Assembly: GCA_947089135.1 (NCBI GenBank)
Contig: CAMUJF010000002.1
Location: 118,506-182,505 of the forward strand
DNA: 64,000 nt
Reading direction: 5' to 3'
Source of the DNA: an uncultured Clostridia bacterium
GTDB taxonomy: Bacteria; Bacillota; Clostridia; Oscillospirales; Ruminococcaceae
The notes under the pieces were generated by a model. It was not told where the DNA came from. It saw only the letters and a list, made by a program, of their open reading frames with translations, and made no database searches. A program made the translations under genes and the position numbers. Below, in pieces: positions 32,603-40,848 of this stretch. Numbering within the stretch: the first letter of the stretch is position 1; each line of letters opens with the position of its first letter.

Positions 32603-32929
32603 ATGGGAAACTTTGGCTTTAACGAAATGCAGGAGATACAGAAAGAGCTTCAAGAAAAATACAAGGACAAATGGGGCGGACTTTCCCCCGAAAAGGGAAT
32701 TCCAATGCTTTTGTGGCTTTACGGCGAGCTTGGCGAGGTCGGGGACATTATCAAGCAAAACGGCAGCGAGGCGATACTTGGCGACAAGGAGGTCAGAGAC
32801 CATTTTATCGAGGAGCTTTGCGACGTTATGATGTACTTTAACGACGTAATGCTGTGCTACTCTATCACGCCGCAGGAGCTGAAAGAGATTTATCTGAAAA
32901 AGCATGAAACAAATATGTCAAGGTGGTAA
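32603..32929 (+). CDS. MazG-like nucleotide pyrophosphohydrolase
   Basis: A 108-residue all-alpha NTP-PPase: LLWLYGELGEVGDIIKQNG gives the ExxE half of the metal site and HFIEELCDVMMYFNDVM gives the ExxD half. MazG-like enzymes hydrolyse nucleoside triphosphates, often non-canonical ones. It is 21 bp after the methyltransferase fusion and 5 bp before the HAD phosphatase, fitting a small nucleotide-cleaning group inside the purine operon. Confidence 0.88.
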   Translation: MGNFGFNEMQEIQKELQEKYKDKWGGLSPEKGIPMLLWLYGELGEVGDIIKQNGSEAILGDKEVRDHFIEELCDVMMYFNDVMLCYSITPQELKEIYLKKHETNMSRW

Positions 32930-32934
32930 GTCCC

Positions 32935-33591
32935 ATGAGTAAAAATTTTCGCACTGTCCTATTCGATTTGGACGGCACGCTTACCGATTCGTCAGCGGGT
33001 ATACTGAACTGCGTAAGATACGCTCTTGACAAAATGAATTGGGATATTCCCAACGAAACGGTACTGAAAAAATTTCTCGGACCGCCCCTTGATTACTCCT
33101 ATGCTGAATTTTGCGGCATGAACGCCGAGCAGGTCAGGGAGACAGTCACTCTGCACAGGGAACGCTACAAAGAGTACTGCGTAACTGAAAATTCGCTTTA
33201 TGACGGCGTTTACGAAGTTTTGGAGCGGCTGTATGGAGAGGGCTTACGGCTTGCTGTGGCAACCTCAAAGCCCGAACGGTTTTCCGTACCGATAGTGGAG
33301 AGCTTCGGCATAAAAAAGTTTTTTACCGCCGTATGCTGCGCTCCCGCAAACGGTGCGGACGTGGGCAAGGCGGCTGTTATAAAAAACGCTCTTGCGGCTT
33401 GCGATGAGGACGACCTTTCCCGCGCTGTAATGGTTGGCGACAGGTTCTACGACATAGAGGGCGCAAAGGCGGTGGGAATTGCTTCAATAGGCGCGCTGTA
33501 CGGCTACGGCAGCCGCGTGGAACTGGAAAAGTACGGAGCGGACTATATTGCGGAAAGTCCGGATGAAATTGTAAAAATTATATTAAAATAA
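32935..33591 (+). CDS. HAD-superfamily phosphatase (phosphoglycolate phosphatase-like)
   Basis: A 218-residue HAD hydrolase: motif I FDLDGTLTDSSAGILN, helical cap domain, motif II VATSKP, a Lys in motif III, and motif IV VMVGDRFYDIEGAKAVGI. The sequence is of the PGP/Gph-like, cap type I group found in Firmicutes, which includes pyrophosphatases and 5'-nucleotidases; the substrate is not evident. The start ATG at 32935 follows AAGGTGGTAAGTCCC, overlapping the end of the MazG-like gene. Confidence 0.9.
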   Translation: MSKNFRTVLFDLDGTLTDSSAGILNCVRYALDKMNWDIPNETVLKKFLGPPLDYSYAEFCGMNAEQVRETVTLHRERYKEYCVTENSLYDGVYEVLERLYGEGLRLAVATSKPERFSVPIVESFGIKKFFTAVCCAPANGADVGKAAVIKNALAACDEDDLSRAVMVGDRFYDIEGAKAVGIASIGALYGYGSRVELEKYGADYIAESPDEIVKIILK

Positions 33592-33617
33592 ACTATTATT
33601 TTATGGAGGAATTTAAA

Positions 33618-34334
33618 ATGGCAAACATTGAGAAAAAGGAACAGCTTTACGAGGGCAAGGCTAAGAAAGTCTTTGCTACAAACGATCCCGACATGGTAAT
33701 TGTTGACTACAAGGACGATGCTACGGCTTTCAACGGCGAGAAAAAGGGTACTATCCGCGGCAAGGGCGTTGTCAACAACAAGATGACAAACTATATGTTC
33801 GGTCTGCTTGAAAAAGAGGGCATTCCCACTCACCTTGTTGAGGAGATAAGCGACCGTGAGACTATCGTTAAAAAGGTTGAGATAGTTCCCCTTGAAGTAA
33901 TTGTCAGAAACGTTGCGGCGGGCAGCTTTTCCAAAAAGCTCGGCATTGAGGAGGGTACTCCCCTGAAGCAGCCCACACTTGAATTCAGCTACAAGAACGA
34001 CGATCTGGGTGACCCGTTCATTAACGATTACTACGCTCTGGGACTGGGTCTTGCAACTCAGGAGGAAATCGACACAATTTCAAAGTACGCCTTTGCGGTA
34101 AACGACTTTATGCTGAAATTTTTCAAGGAGCACGGTATCGACCTTATCGACTTCAAGATAGAGTTCGGCAGATTCCACGGCAAGATACTGCTTGCGGATG
34201 AAATTTCTCCCGACACCTGCCGTTTCTGGGACAGCAAGACCCACGAAAAGCTTGACAAGGATCGTTTCCGCAGAGACATGGGCGGCGTTGAGGAAGCATA
34301 TCAGGAAATGATGAAAAGAATTTTTGGCGAATAA
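33618..34334 (+). CDS. purC: SAICAR synthetase
   Basis: Phosphoribosylaminoimidazole-succinocarboxamide synthase (238 residues): LYEGKAKKVFAT, YKDDATAFNG, IPTHLVEEI, PLEVIVRNVAAGSFSKKLG, DEISPDTCRFWD. It ligates aspartate to CAIR using ATP. GGAGGAATTTAAA precedes the ATG at 33618. It is followed by a 320-bp hairpin-rich intergenic block before the PurF-like gene. Confidence 0.97.
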   Translation: MANIEKKEQLYEGKAKKVFATNDPDMVIVDYKDDATAFNGEKKGTIRGKGVVNNKMTNYMFGLLEKEGIPTHLVEEISDRETIVKKVEIVPLEVIVRNVAAGSFSKKLGIEEGTPLKQPTLEFSYKNDDLGDPFINDYYALGLGLATQEEIDTISKYAFAVNDFMLKFFKEHGIDLIDFKIEFGRFHGKILLADEISPDTCRFWDSKTHEKLDKDRFRRDMGGVEEAYQEMMKRIFGE

Positions 34335-34370
34335 ATTTGGGGCGAAATGTAAAATTAACGCGATATGTTA

Positions 34371-34631
34371 GGCGGCGAAGCCGCCGACTCTAAAAAGTTC
34401 GCCAGCCTTTCAAGGCTGCAGGTTTCCAAAGGGCAGAGCCCTTTGGTCGCGCCCCGTAGGGCGCGAAATCCTCATCGTCCAAGAGCTCCGCAAAGGGGTG
34501 AATTGAAAACATCACGCATTGATGTTTTCAAGAGGGGAACGCCCTGCGATAGAGGGCGTTCCCCTAATAGTCGCATTAATTTTATGGATTGTAATAGTAT
34601 AAATATATTTAGGACGGACATAAAGTCCGTC
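34371..34631. repeat. Cluster of consecutive palindromes between purC and the PurF-like gene
   Basis: At least seven hairpins lie in 261 bp: GGCGGCGAAGCCGCC (34371-34385), AGCCTTTCAAGGCT (34404-34417), CCAAAGGG/CCCTTTGG (34426-34446), TCGCGCCC/GGGCGCGA (34447-34466), TTGAAAACATC/GATGTTTTCAA (34503-34531), a perfect 13-bp AGGGGAACGCCCT stem (34533-34565), and GACGGAC/GTCCGTC (34613-34631). The block has no start-codon or ribosome-binding logic. It looks like a REP/BIME-type mosaic repeat inserted in the operon. Confidence 0.75.
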
Positions 34632-34655
34632 ACTACAAGTGCGAAAGGAATTTTT

Positions 34656-36077
34656 ATGGGCGGATTTTTTGGAGCAGCGTCAATGAACGACTGCATAAGC
34701 GATGTTTTCTTCGGTACTGACTACCACTCTCACCTCGGCACAAGACGCGGCGGCATGACTGCCTACTCGCCTGAACTGGGTTTTCAGAGGAATATCCACA
34801 GCATTGAGAACTCGCCGTTCAGAACAAAGTTTGAAAATGATATTGAAGCAATGCACGGCAGACTCTGTATAGGCTGCATAAGCGACAGCGATCCCCAGCC
34901 TATACTGCTGAGATCAAAAATGGGCGTTTACGCGGTTTGCAATATCGGCATAATCAACAACGCCGAGCAGCTCAGAGAGGAGTTTGTAAGCAACTGCTTT
35001 GCCAGCTTTGAGGCAATGAGCAGCGGCAGCGTTAACTCCAGCTCGCTGATTGGCGCGCTTATATCGCAGAAAGGCTCCTTTGTGGAGGGTATCAGGTACG
35101 CGCAGGAAAAGGTGGAGGGTACGATGTCCCTGCTTATCCTTACCGAGGACTGCATTATCGCGGCAAGGGACAAAAACGGACGGCTTCCCATAGTCATAGG
35201 AAAGCGTTCGGACGGCTTCTGCTGCTCCTTTGAATCCTTTGCGTTTCAGAAGCTTGGTTACGAAACATACCGTGAGCTGCTTCCCGGTGAGATAGTAAGG
35301 CTTACTCACGACAAGTGCGAGACTCTTGCCGAGGGTCACACAAATATGAATATATGCACCTTTTTGTGGACATATTACGGCTATCCAAACTCGATATACG
35401 AGGGCGTGACCGTTGAGACCATGCGTACACGCAACGGCGAGATAATGGCGGAGACCGACAAAGAAAACGGCACTCTTCCCGATGTGGACTACGTGTGCGG
35501 CGTTCCCGATTCGGGTATACCCCACGCTATCGGCTACGCGAACCGAAGCGGTATTCCCTTTGCCAGACCGTTTATTAAGTACACACCTACATGGCCCAGA
35601 AGCTTTATGCCTCAGAATCAGGTAATGCGCAACAAGGTTGCGAAAATGAAGCTTATCCCTGTTCATGAGCTTATCGAGGGCAAGCGTCTGCTGTTTGTGG
35701 ACGACAGCATCGTCCGCGGTACTCAGATGAGGGAGACTGTTGAGTTTCTGTATTCAAACGGAGCAAAGGAAGTCCATATGCGTTCGGCTTGTCCTCCTAT
35801 TATGTACGGCTGTAAATTTCTTAATTTTTCCAGAAGCACTTCGGAGCTTGACCTTATCGCAAGAAAGATAATCGACGAGTTTGAGGGCGCAGAGGGCGTT
35901 AAGTACATCGGCGAATACAGCGACACCAACACAGAGCGCGGCAAAAAGCTCAGGGCGGAAATTTGCCGTCGGCTGAAGCTTACTTCCATAGAATTTCAGT
36001 CTTTGGAGGGTACGGTAAGAGCCGTGGGGCTTCCCGCGGAAAACCTGTGTACTTATTGCTGGAACGGAAAGGAATGA
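34656..36077 (+). CDS. PurF-like amidophosphoribosyltransferase paralogue without catalytic cysteine
   Basis: A 473-residue protein aligning with PurF along its length. The phosphoribosyltransferase half is intact, with the PRPP loop LLFVDDSIVRGTQMRE (about residues 345-360) and CGVPDSGIPHAIGYA. The N-terminal glutaminase half is degenerate: it starts MGGFFGAAS where active PurF has a Cys after processing (CGVFG), and HVRYSTTG and HNGN equivalents read CISDSDPQ and CNIGI. It therefore cannot use glutamine in the normal way. Similar GGFFG proteins are known in Clostridia and Bacteroidetes. The start at 34656 follows GAAAGGAATTTTT. It overlaps the decayed true purF by 4 bp. Confidence 0.88.
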   Translation: MGGFFGAASMNDCISDVFFGTDYHSHLGTRRGGMTAYSPELGFQRNIHSIENSPFRTKFENDIEAMHGRLCIGCISDSDPQPILLRSKMGVYAVCNIGIINNAEQLREEFVSNCFASFEAMSSGSVNSSSLIGALISQKGSFVEGIRYAQEKVEGTMSLLILTEDCIIAARDKNGRLPIVIGKRSDGFCCSFESFAFQKLGYETYRELLPGEIVRLTHDKCETLAEGHTNMNICTFLWTYYGYPNSIYEGVTVETMRTRNGEIMAETDKENGTLPDVDYVCGVPDSGIPHAIGYANRSGIPFARPFIKYTPTWPRSFMPQNQVMRNKVAKMKLIPVHELIEGKRLLFVDDSIVRGTQMRETVEFLYSNGAKEVHMRSACPPIMYGCKFLNFSRSTSELDLIARKIIDEFEGAEGVKYIGEYSDTNTERGKKLRAEICRRLKLTSIEFQSLEGTVRAVGLPAENLCTYCWNGKE

Positions 36078-36457
36078 GCGCGGTGTCGGGCACTGTATAT
36101 GAAGAATGCGGAGTATTCGCGATTTACGGAAATAAAATGACAGATGCGGCAATGCAGACCTACATCGGTCTGTATGCCTTGCAGCACAGAGGGCAAGAGT
36201 CCTGCGGGATTGTGGTCAACGACAGGTGTGTGTTTTAGATCGTGGTAATGTCCCCGAAAAAGCTTATCGCGGCAAGAGACCCGTTCGGATTCCGCCCTTT
36301 TTCGCCGGGAAAGCTTGGGGATTCCTATGTGGCGGCTTCCGAGACATGCGCCTTTGACAGTATTGGCGCGGAGTTCGTCCGTGAAGTGAGGCTTCTGCGA
36401 CGCCTGTTTTACGGGGAATTATCCTTGTCCAGTGCCAAAAGAGATGCCAAAGGATAA
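36074..36457 (+). pseudogene. purF: Decayed amidophosphoribosyltransferase (canonical PurF)
   Basis: Starts with ATGA overlap to the preceding gene and encodes a proper PurF N-terminus with the nucleophile Cys: EECGVFAIYG, then LYALQHRGQESCGIVV. It runs into TAG at 36236. In the same frame, right after the stop, comes a later part of PurF, SPKKLIAARDPFGFRPF and GDSYVAASETCAFDSIGAE, and then the frame ends at 36457. About 110 residues of the glutaminase domain and the entire phosphoribosyltransferase domain (roughly 270 residues) are missing. The remains show internal deletion and C-terminal loss, not a frameshift by one base. Confidence 0.9.
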
Positions 36458-36529
36458 GTTTGAGTTTAAAATACAATAAAAATAAATGCGGCAGACGGAA
36501 GCACCGTATACCGCGAAAGGATGTACTGT

Positions 36530-37564
36530 ATGAAAAGTTTTTCCGAGAGCTACAAGGAGGCGGGCGTTGACGTTACCGCCGGCTACAAGGCTGTAGAGCT
36601 GATGAAGGCTCATGTGGCGAGGACAATGACAAGCGGCGTGCTGTCGGGTATCGGCGGTTTCGGAGGTTTGTTCGAGCTTGATATGACAGGTATCAGTAAG
36701 CCTGTTCTTGTGTCTGGTACGGACGGCGTGGGCACCAAAATAAAGATCGCTTTCACAATGGACAGGCACAACACCGTTGGTATCGACTGCGTGGCAATGT
36801 GCGTAAACGATATCATCTGCTGCGGTGCAAAGCCTCAGTTTTTCCTTGACTATATCGCTTGTGGAAAGAATATTCCCGAAAAAATAGCGGATATTGTTTC
36901 GGGAGTAGCTGAGGGCTGCGTGCAGGCGGGCTGCGCTCTTATCGGCGGAGAGACTGCCGAGCACCCTGGTCTTATGCCCGACGAGGAGTACGACCTCGCA
37001 GGCTTTGCGGTGGGTATTGTTGACAAGGACAAAATTCTTGATCCGTCCACACAAAAGGCGGGGGACGTGATGATCGCGATAAAGTCCAGCGGAGTGCACT
37101 CCAACGGCTTCTCACTGGTGAGAAAGGTTTTCAATATCAGCGAGCAGAACCTGGCGAGACACCAGTCTGAGCTTGGAACAACGCTCGGCGAATGTCTGCT
37201 TACCCCGACGAAAATTTATGTTAAGGCAGTAATGTCACTGCTTGAGGCGGTAAAGGTCAAGTCCCTGAGCCACATCACGGGCGGCGGTTTTTACGAGAAT
37301 ATCCCGCGGTCGCTGCCTGACGGACTTTCCGCAAAGATAGCGAGAGCGGACGTTCAGACGCTGCCAATATTCGATCTTATCGCAAAGACGGGAAATATTC
37401 CTGAGCGGGATATGTTCAACACCTTTAACATGGGCGTGGGAATGTGCGCTGTTGTGGATAAGAACGACGCGGACAAGGCAATTGCCGCGATAAAGGCGGC
37501 AGGAGAGGAAGCCTACGTTCTGGGCGAACTGGTTGAAAGCGATGAGGGAGTAATTATTTGTTGA
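36530..37564 (+). CDS. purM: Phosphoribosylformylglycinamidine cyclo-ligase (AIR synthetase)
   Basis: PurM (344 residues): SYKEAGVDVTAGYKAVELMK, LVSGTDGVGTKIKIA, GIDCVAMCVNDIICCGAKP, ALIGGETAEHPG, SSGVHSNGFSLVR, HITGGGFYENIPR. It closes the imidazole ring using ATP. The start ATG at 36530 is chosen from GAAAGGATGTACTGT. It lies 72 bp after the purF remnant. PurL, which makes its substrate, is not in the window. Confidence 0.97.
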   Translation: MKSFSESYKEAGVDVTAGYKAVELMKAHVARTMTSGVLSGIGGFGGLFELDMTGISKPVLVSGTDGVGTKIKIAFTMDRHNTVGIDCVAMCVNDIICCGAKPQFFLDYIACGKNIPEKIADIVSGVAEGCVQAGCALIGGETAEHPGLMPDEEYDLAGFAVGIVDKDKILDPSTQKAGDVMIAIKSSGVHSNGFSLVRKVFNISEQNLARHQSELGTTLGECLLTPTKIYVKAVMSLLEAVKVKSLSHITGGGFYENIPRSLPDGLSAKIARADVQTLPIFDLIAKTGNIPERDMFNTFNMGVGMCAVVDKNDADKAIAAIKAAGEEAYVLGELVESDEGVIIC

Positions 37565-37640
37565 TTGCGATAGGCGGAGGTTTTCCTCCGCCTTATCGGT
37601 AATTTATCCGATTAATAATGAGCTGATAAAGGAGCGGAAA

Positions 37641-38120
37641 ATGGCATACATTTTTAAATCAGTAGATGATACAGATAAATTAACAGGGAGCAGTAAAATT
37701 TGTAATATTATTAATGATTTTAAAAATTATGATAAGGAATTTCCGTTGACTTACGGTAAAATAAAGGCGTTGTTTGGCAAGCCGATCTATGAAACGGAAA
37801 ATCTGGAGGAGCTTTTTTCTTACTGCGTTTCGGCAGCTTCGGAAAACGGAGATACGGTTTATTTGGGTATTTACTGTGCAGGTTCAGGTCTTGCGGTCGG
37901 CGGTCAACAGAATGAGGCGTCTAAAATGGCTGCAAATGCTTTAGCAGATTACATTCGGCAGGCAGAAGCGGTGGATTATGCACATAAGGCTTATTACATG
38001 GATGGACCTACGGTTCTTGAATTTGGTGTCAACGGCGGTATTCCTTATTATAATGAAACAGAACTTGAACTTTCAGAAAAAGAATTTAGTGAACTGTACG
38101 CGAAATTGTATGGTCTTTAA
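37641..38120 (+). CDS. Protein of unknown function inside the purine operon
   Basis: A 159-residue soluble, acidic protein without recognised motifs; it is predicted alpha/beta with a Gly/Ala-rich centre (GIYCAGSGLAVGG) and a C-terminal ELELSEKEFSELYAKLYGL helix. Its codon use is clearly more AT-rich than the pur genes around it, which suggests recent acquisition. AAAGGAGCGGAAA precedes the ATG. It separates purM from purN, so its transcription must depend on the purine operon unless an internal promoter exists. Confidence 0.7.
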   Translation: MAYIFKSVDDTDKLTGSSKICNIINDFKNYDKEFPLTYGKIKALFGKPIYETENLEELFSYCVSAASENGDTVYLGIYCAGSGLAVGGQQNEASKMAANALADYIRQAEAVDYAHKAYYMDGPTVLEFGVNGGIPYYNETELELSEKEFSELYAKLYGL

Positions 38121-38144
38121 TTATTATTTTTTAGGGAGGACGTT

Positions 38145-38771
38145 ATGAAAAATATAGTTGTACTTGTTTCGGGCGGCGGCACCAATTTGCAGGCTCTTAT
38201 CGACGCGGAAAAATGCGGTGAGATCGCCGGTGGAAAGATCACCTGCGTAATTTCCTCAAAGCCCGACGCGTACGCTCTTGAAAGGGCAAAGCAGAACGGC
38301 ATAAAGACCCGCGTTCTTGTCCGCAGGGACTTTGCGGACGTTCACGAATACAGCAAGGCAATGCTTGCGGCTCTTGACGAGGAAAAAGCGGACTTGGTGG
38401 TATATGCGGGATTTATGACTATTCTTGACGAAACGGTCTGCAAAGCTTATCCGAACAAGATGATAAACGTCCACCCCGCGCTTATACCGTCATTTTGCGG
38501 CAAGGGCTTTTACGGGCTGCACGTCCACGAGGCGGCGCTTGAAAAGGGCGTTAAGGTAACGGGGGCAACGGTGCATTTTGTTACTGAAGTCTGCGACGGA
38601 GGCCCGATAATTTTGCAAGACACAGTCCCTGTGCTTAACGGTGATACCCCCGAAATATTGCAGAAAAGAGTCATGGAAAACGTAGAGTGGAAGCTGCTGC
38701 CGAAAGCGGTTGCATTATTCTGTCAGGACAAAATTAAAGTTGTTGACGGCATAACTATAGTAACGGAATAG
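38145..38771 (+). CDS. purN: Phosphoribosylglycinamide formyltransferase
   Basis: Folate-dependent GAR transformylase PurN (208 residues): VLVSGGGTNLQALIDA at the start, YAGFMTILDE, the Asn-His catalytic core KMINVHPALIPSF, and GATVHFVTEVCDGGPIILQ with the catalytic Asp. AGGGAGG lies 5 nt before the ATG. It uses 10-formyl-THF to formylate GAR, the product of PurD, which is encoded at the end of the same operon. Confidence 0.97.
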   Translation: MKNIVVLVSGGGTNLQALIDAEKCGEIAGGKITCVISSKPDAYALERAKQNGIKTRVLVRRDFADVHEYSKAMLAALDEEKADLVVYAGFMTILDETVCKAYPNKMINVHPALIPSFCGKGFYGLHVHEAALEKGVKVTGATVHFVTEVCDGGPIILQDTVPVLNGDTPEILQKRVMENVEWKLLPKAVALFCQDKIKVVDGITIVTE

Positions 38772-38781
38772 AGGTATGAAA

Positions 38782-39231
38782 ATGCGTACAGAAACAGTTA
38801 CATTGACAAATATGTGCATGATTTGCGACGGCGAAAAAATTCTTGTGCAGGACAAAGTGGACAAAGAATGGGGCGGCGTGACTTTTCCCGGCGGTCATGT
38901 TGAAAGAGGCGAATCCTTTACGGACGCTGTGATACGGGAGATCTTTGAGGAAACGGGACTTACGATAAGCTCCCCGCGGCTCTGCGGTATCAAGGACTGG
39001 ATAAGGGACGACGGTACGCGTTACGTGGTTCTGCTGTACAAAACGGACAAGTTTTCGGGAGAGCTGCATTCCTCCGAGGAGGGGGAGGTCTACTGGGTGA
39101 ATAAAAACGATTTCCTCGGCTTAAAGCTGGCAAGTACTATGGCGGAATATTTTCAGCTCTTTTTGGACGACGATCTCAGTGAATTTTGGTACTATAAGGA
39201 AAACGGCGAATGGAAGTCGGCTTTGAAATAA
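38782..39231 (+). CDS. NUDIX hydrolase
   Basis: A 149-residue NUDIX protein with an exact NUDIX box, GGHVERGESFTDAVIREIF followed by EETG, and an N-terminal TVTLTNMCMI strand typical of the MutT/8-oxo-dGTP diphosphatase-like group. Start: ATG at 38782, 7 nt after GAGG; an ATG two codons earlier is possible. It lies 10 bp after purN. With the MazG-like and HAD genes upstream it makes a third nucleotide-hydrolase passenger in this operon, consistent with sanitising nucleotide pools. Confidence 0.9.
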   Translation: MRTETVTLTNMCMICDGEKILVQDKVDKEWGGVTFPGGHVERGESFTDAVIREIFEETGLTISSPRLCGIKDWIRDDGTRYVVLLYKTDKFSGELHSSEEGEVYWVNKNDFLGLKLASTMAEYFQLFLDDDLSEFWYYKENGEWKSALK

Positions 39232-39244
39232 AGGAGGTTGTCAA

Positions 39245-39973
39245 ATGAACGAGGAAAAATTCACGGGCAAGGCGGACGTGTACGACAAATACCGTCCCAC
39301 ATATCCTGCGGAGCTTGTGGATTGGCTTTATGAAAAGACCCGCGCCGATATGGTTGCGGACATTGGCGCGGGGACTGGTATCTTCACAAAATGCCTTTCC
39401 GCAAAGCCTTGGAGAATTACCGCCGTCGAGCCTAACGCGGATATGTTGGAAAAGCTGCGGACGAATTGTCCGAACGTGGAAATTGTAAACGCTCCCGCGG
39501 AGAACACGGGTATCGCGGCTGGAAGTATCGGTCTTGTTACGGCGGCGCAGGCTTTTCACTGGTTCGACAAGGCAAGATTTATGTCGGAGTGCAAAAGGAT
39601 TTTTACGCCGAAAGGTCGGCTTGCCGTTATCTGGAACACCCGTACCGAAACCGATATGCAGAAAGAGCGCAACGAAATTTTTCAGCGCAACGCGGGGCAG
39701 TACGATTCCGTAAAGGGAAATATAAACGCCGACGGTAAATTTGCTCCCGAAAAGTATTTTTCGGAATACGAGAGGGTAAGCTTTTTACAGAGCATGACAA
39801 TGGATATGGAGCAATATGTGGGCTGTGAGATGTCGCGGTCTTACGCGCCGAAAAAGGGTACGCCCGTTTACGAAAGTCAGGTTGACGAATTACGGCGGCT
39901 TTTTGAGAAGTACCAACAAGACGGCATAGTTGAAGTGCCCTATAAAACCGATTGCTATTTAGGAAAATTTTAA
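39245..39973 (+). CDS. Class I SAM-dependent methyltransferase
   Basis: A 242-residue methyltransferase of the Methyltransf_11/UbiE-like group: N-terminal FTGKADVYDKYRPTYP (a helix seen in this subfamily), motif I VADIGAGTGIFTKCL, acidic VEPNAD, AAQAFHWFD motif IV, and LAVIWNTRTE. The substrate is unknown; close relatives are often annotated as small-molecule methyltransferases. AAAGGAGG lies 8 nt before the ATG. It is another passenger in the purine operon. Confidence 0.9.
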   Translation: MNEEKFTGKADVYDKYRPTYPAELVDWLYEKTRADMVADIGAGTGIFTKCLSAKPWRITAVEPNADMLEKLRTNCPNVEIVNAPAENTGIAAGSIGLVTAAQAFHWFDKARFMSECKRIFTPKGRLAVIWNTRTETDMQKERNEIFQRNAGQYDSVKGNINADGKFAPEKYFSEYERVSFLQSMTMDMEQYVGCEMSRSYAPKKGTPVYESQVDELRRLFEKYQQDGIVEVPYKTDCYLGKF

Positions 39974-40004
39974 TAAATATTTTTAATTTTTAGGAGGACT
40001 AATT

Positions 40005-40724
40005 ATGATCACAAAAACAATTGCAGAGGAACTGAACAGCATGGACTACCACGGCAGGGGAATACTTATCGGTAAATCGCCCTGCGGCAAAAAGGCGGTA
40101 ATTGCCTACTTTATCATGGGCAGGAGCGAGAACAGCCGCAACCGCGTTTTCGTTGAGGACGGCGAGGGTATCCGCACGCAGGCGTTTGACCCGTCCAAAA
40201 TGACCGACCCCCACCTTATCATTTACGCGCCCGTACGCGTAATGGGCAGCAAAACTATCGTCACAAACGGCGACCAAACCGACACTATCTACGACCTTAT
40301 GGACAAGCAGCAGACCTTTGAGCAGTCACTGCGCACCCGCGAGTTTGAGGACGACGCTCCCAACTACACGCCGAGAATTTCGGGTATTGTACACCTTGAC
40401 GACGGCGACATGAATTTTGCCATGTCCATTCTCAAAAGCGCGGACGGGGACGGTTCGTCCTGTCAGCGGTACACATTTGCGTACAGCAATCCTATCGCGG
40501 GCAAGGGCAAGTTTATCCACACCTACAGCGGTGCAGGAGAGCCTCTCCCAAGCTTTGAGGGCGAACCGAAAAATGTGGAGATACCTTGTATGCCTATTGA
40601 CGACCTTACAAAGCACATCTGGGACAACCTCAACGCCGATAATAAGGTGTCGCTGTTTGTTCGTTATATTGACATTGAGACCGGTAAGTATGAGTCCCGT
40701 ATTGTTAATAAGAACGCAAGCTGA
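40005..40724 (+). CDS. IMP cyclohydrolase, PurO-like
   Basis: A 239-residue protein of the IMP_cyclohyd (PF07826) type: YHGRGILIGKSPCGKKAVIAYFIMGRS, NRVFVEDGEGIRT, DPSKMTDPHLIIY, FVRYIDIETG. It closes FAICAR to IMP, the last step of purine synthesis. In most bacteria this activity is part of bifunctional PurH; here it is a separate protein, followed 124 bp later by a separate AICAR formyltransferase. AGGAGG lies 8 nt before the ATG. Confidence 0.92.
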   Translation: MITKTIAEELNSMDYHGRGILIGKSPCGKKAVIAYFIMGRSENSRNRVFVEDGEGIRTQAFDPSKMTDPHLIIYAPVRVMGSKTIVTNGDQTDTIYDLMDKQQTFEQSLRTREFEDDAPNYTPRISGIVHLDDGDMNFAMSILKSADGDGSSCQRYTFAYSNPIAGKGKFIHTYSGAGEPLPSFEGEPKNVEIPCMPIDDLTKHIWDNLNADNKVSLFVRYIDIETGKYESRIVNKNAS

Positions 40725-40848
40725 GCCTGCACCCTTGTCACCCCCAATGTACGTAATTTGCAATTTTTAACAATATGCAAGTCCCCTCAAGGGGGCGGGG
40801 TGGAAATTCTTATTTTAAATTTTTAATATCTAACAGGAGGAAAAAATC

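Noticed and set aside
34365..34655. Upstream extension of the PurF-like frame by 97 codons
   Set aside because: The stretch is made of consecutive palindromes with no homology to PurF, and GAAAGGAATTTTT sits right before the ATG at 34656.
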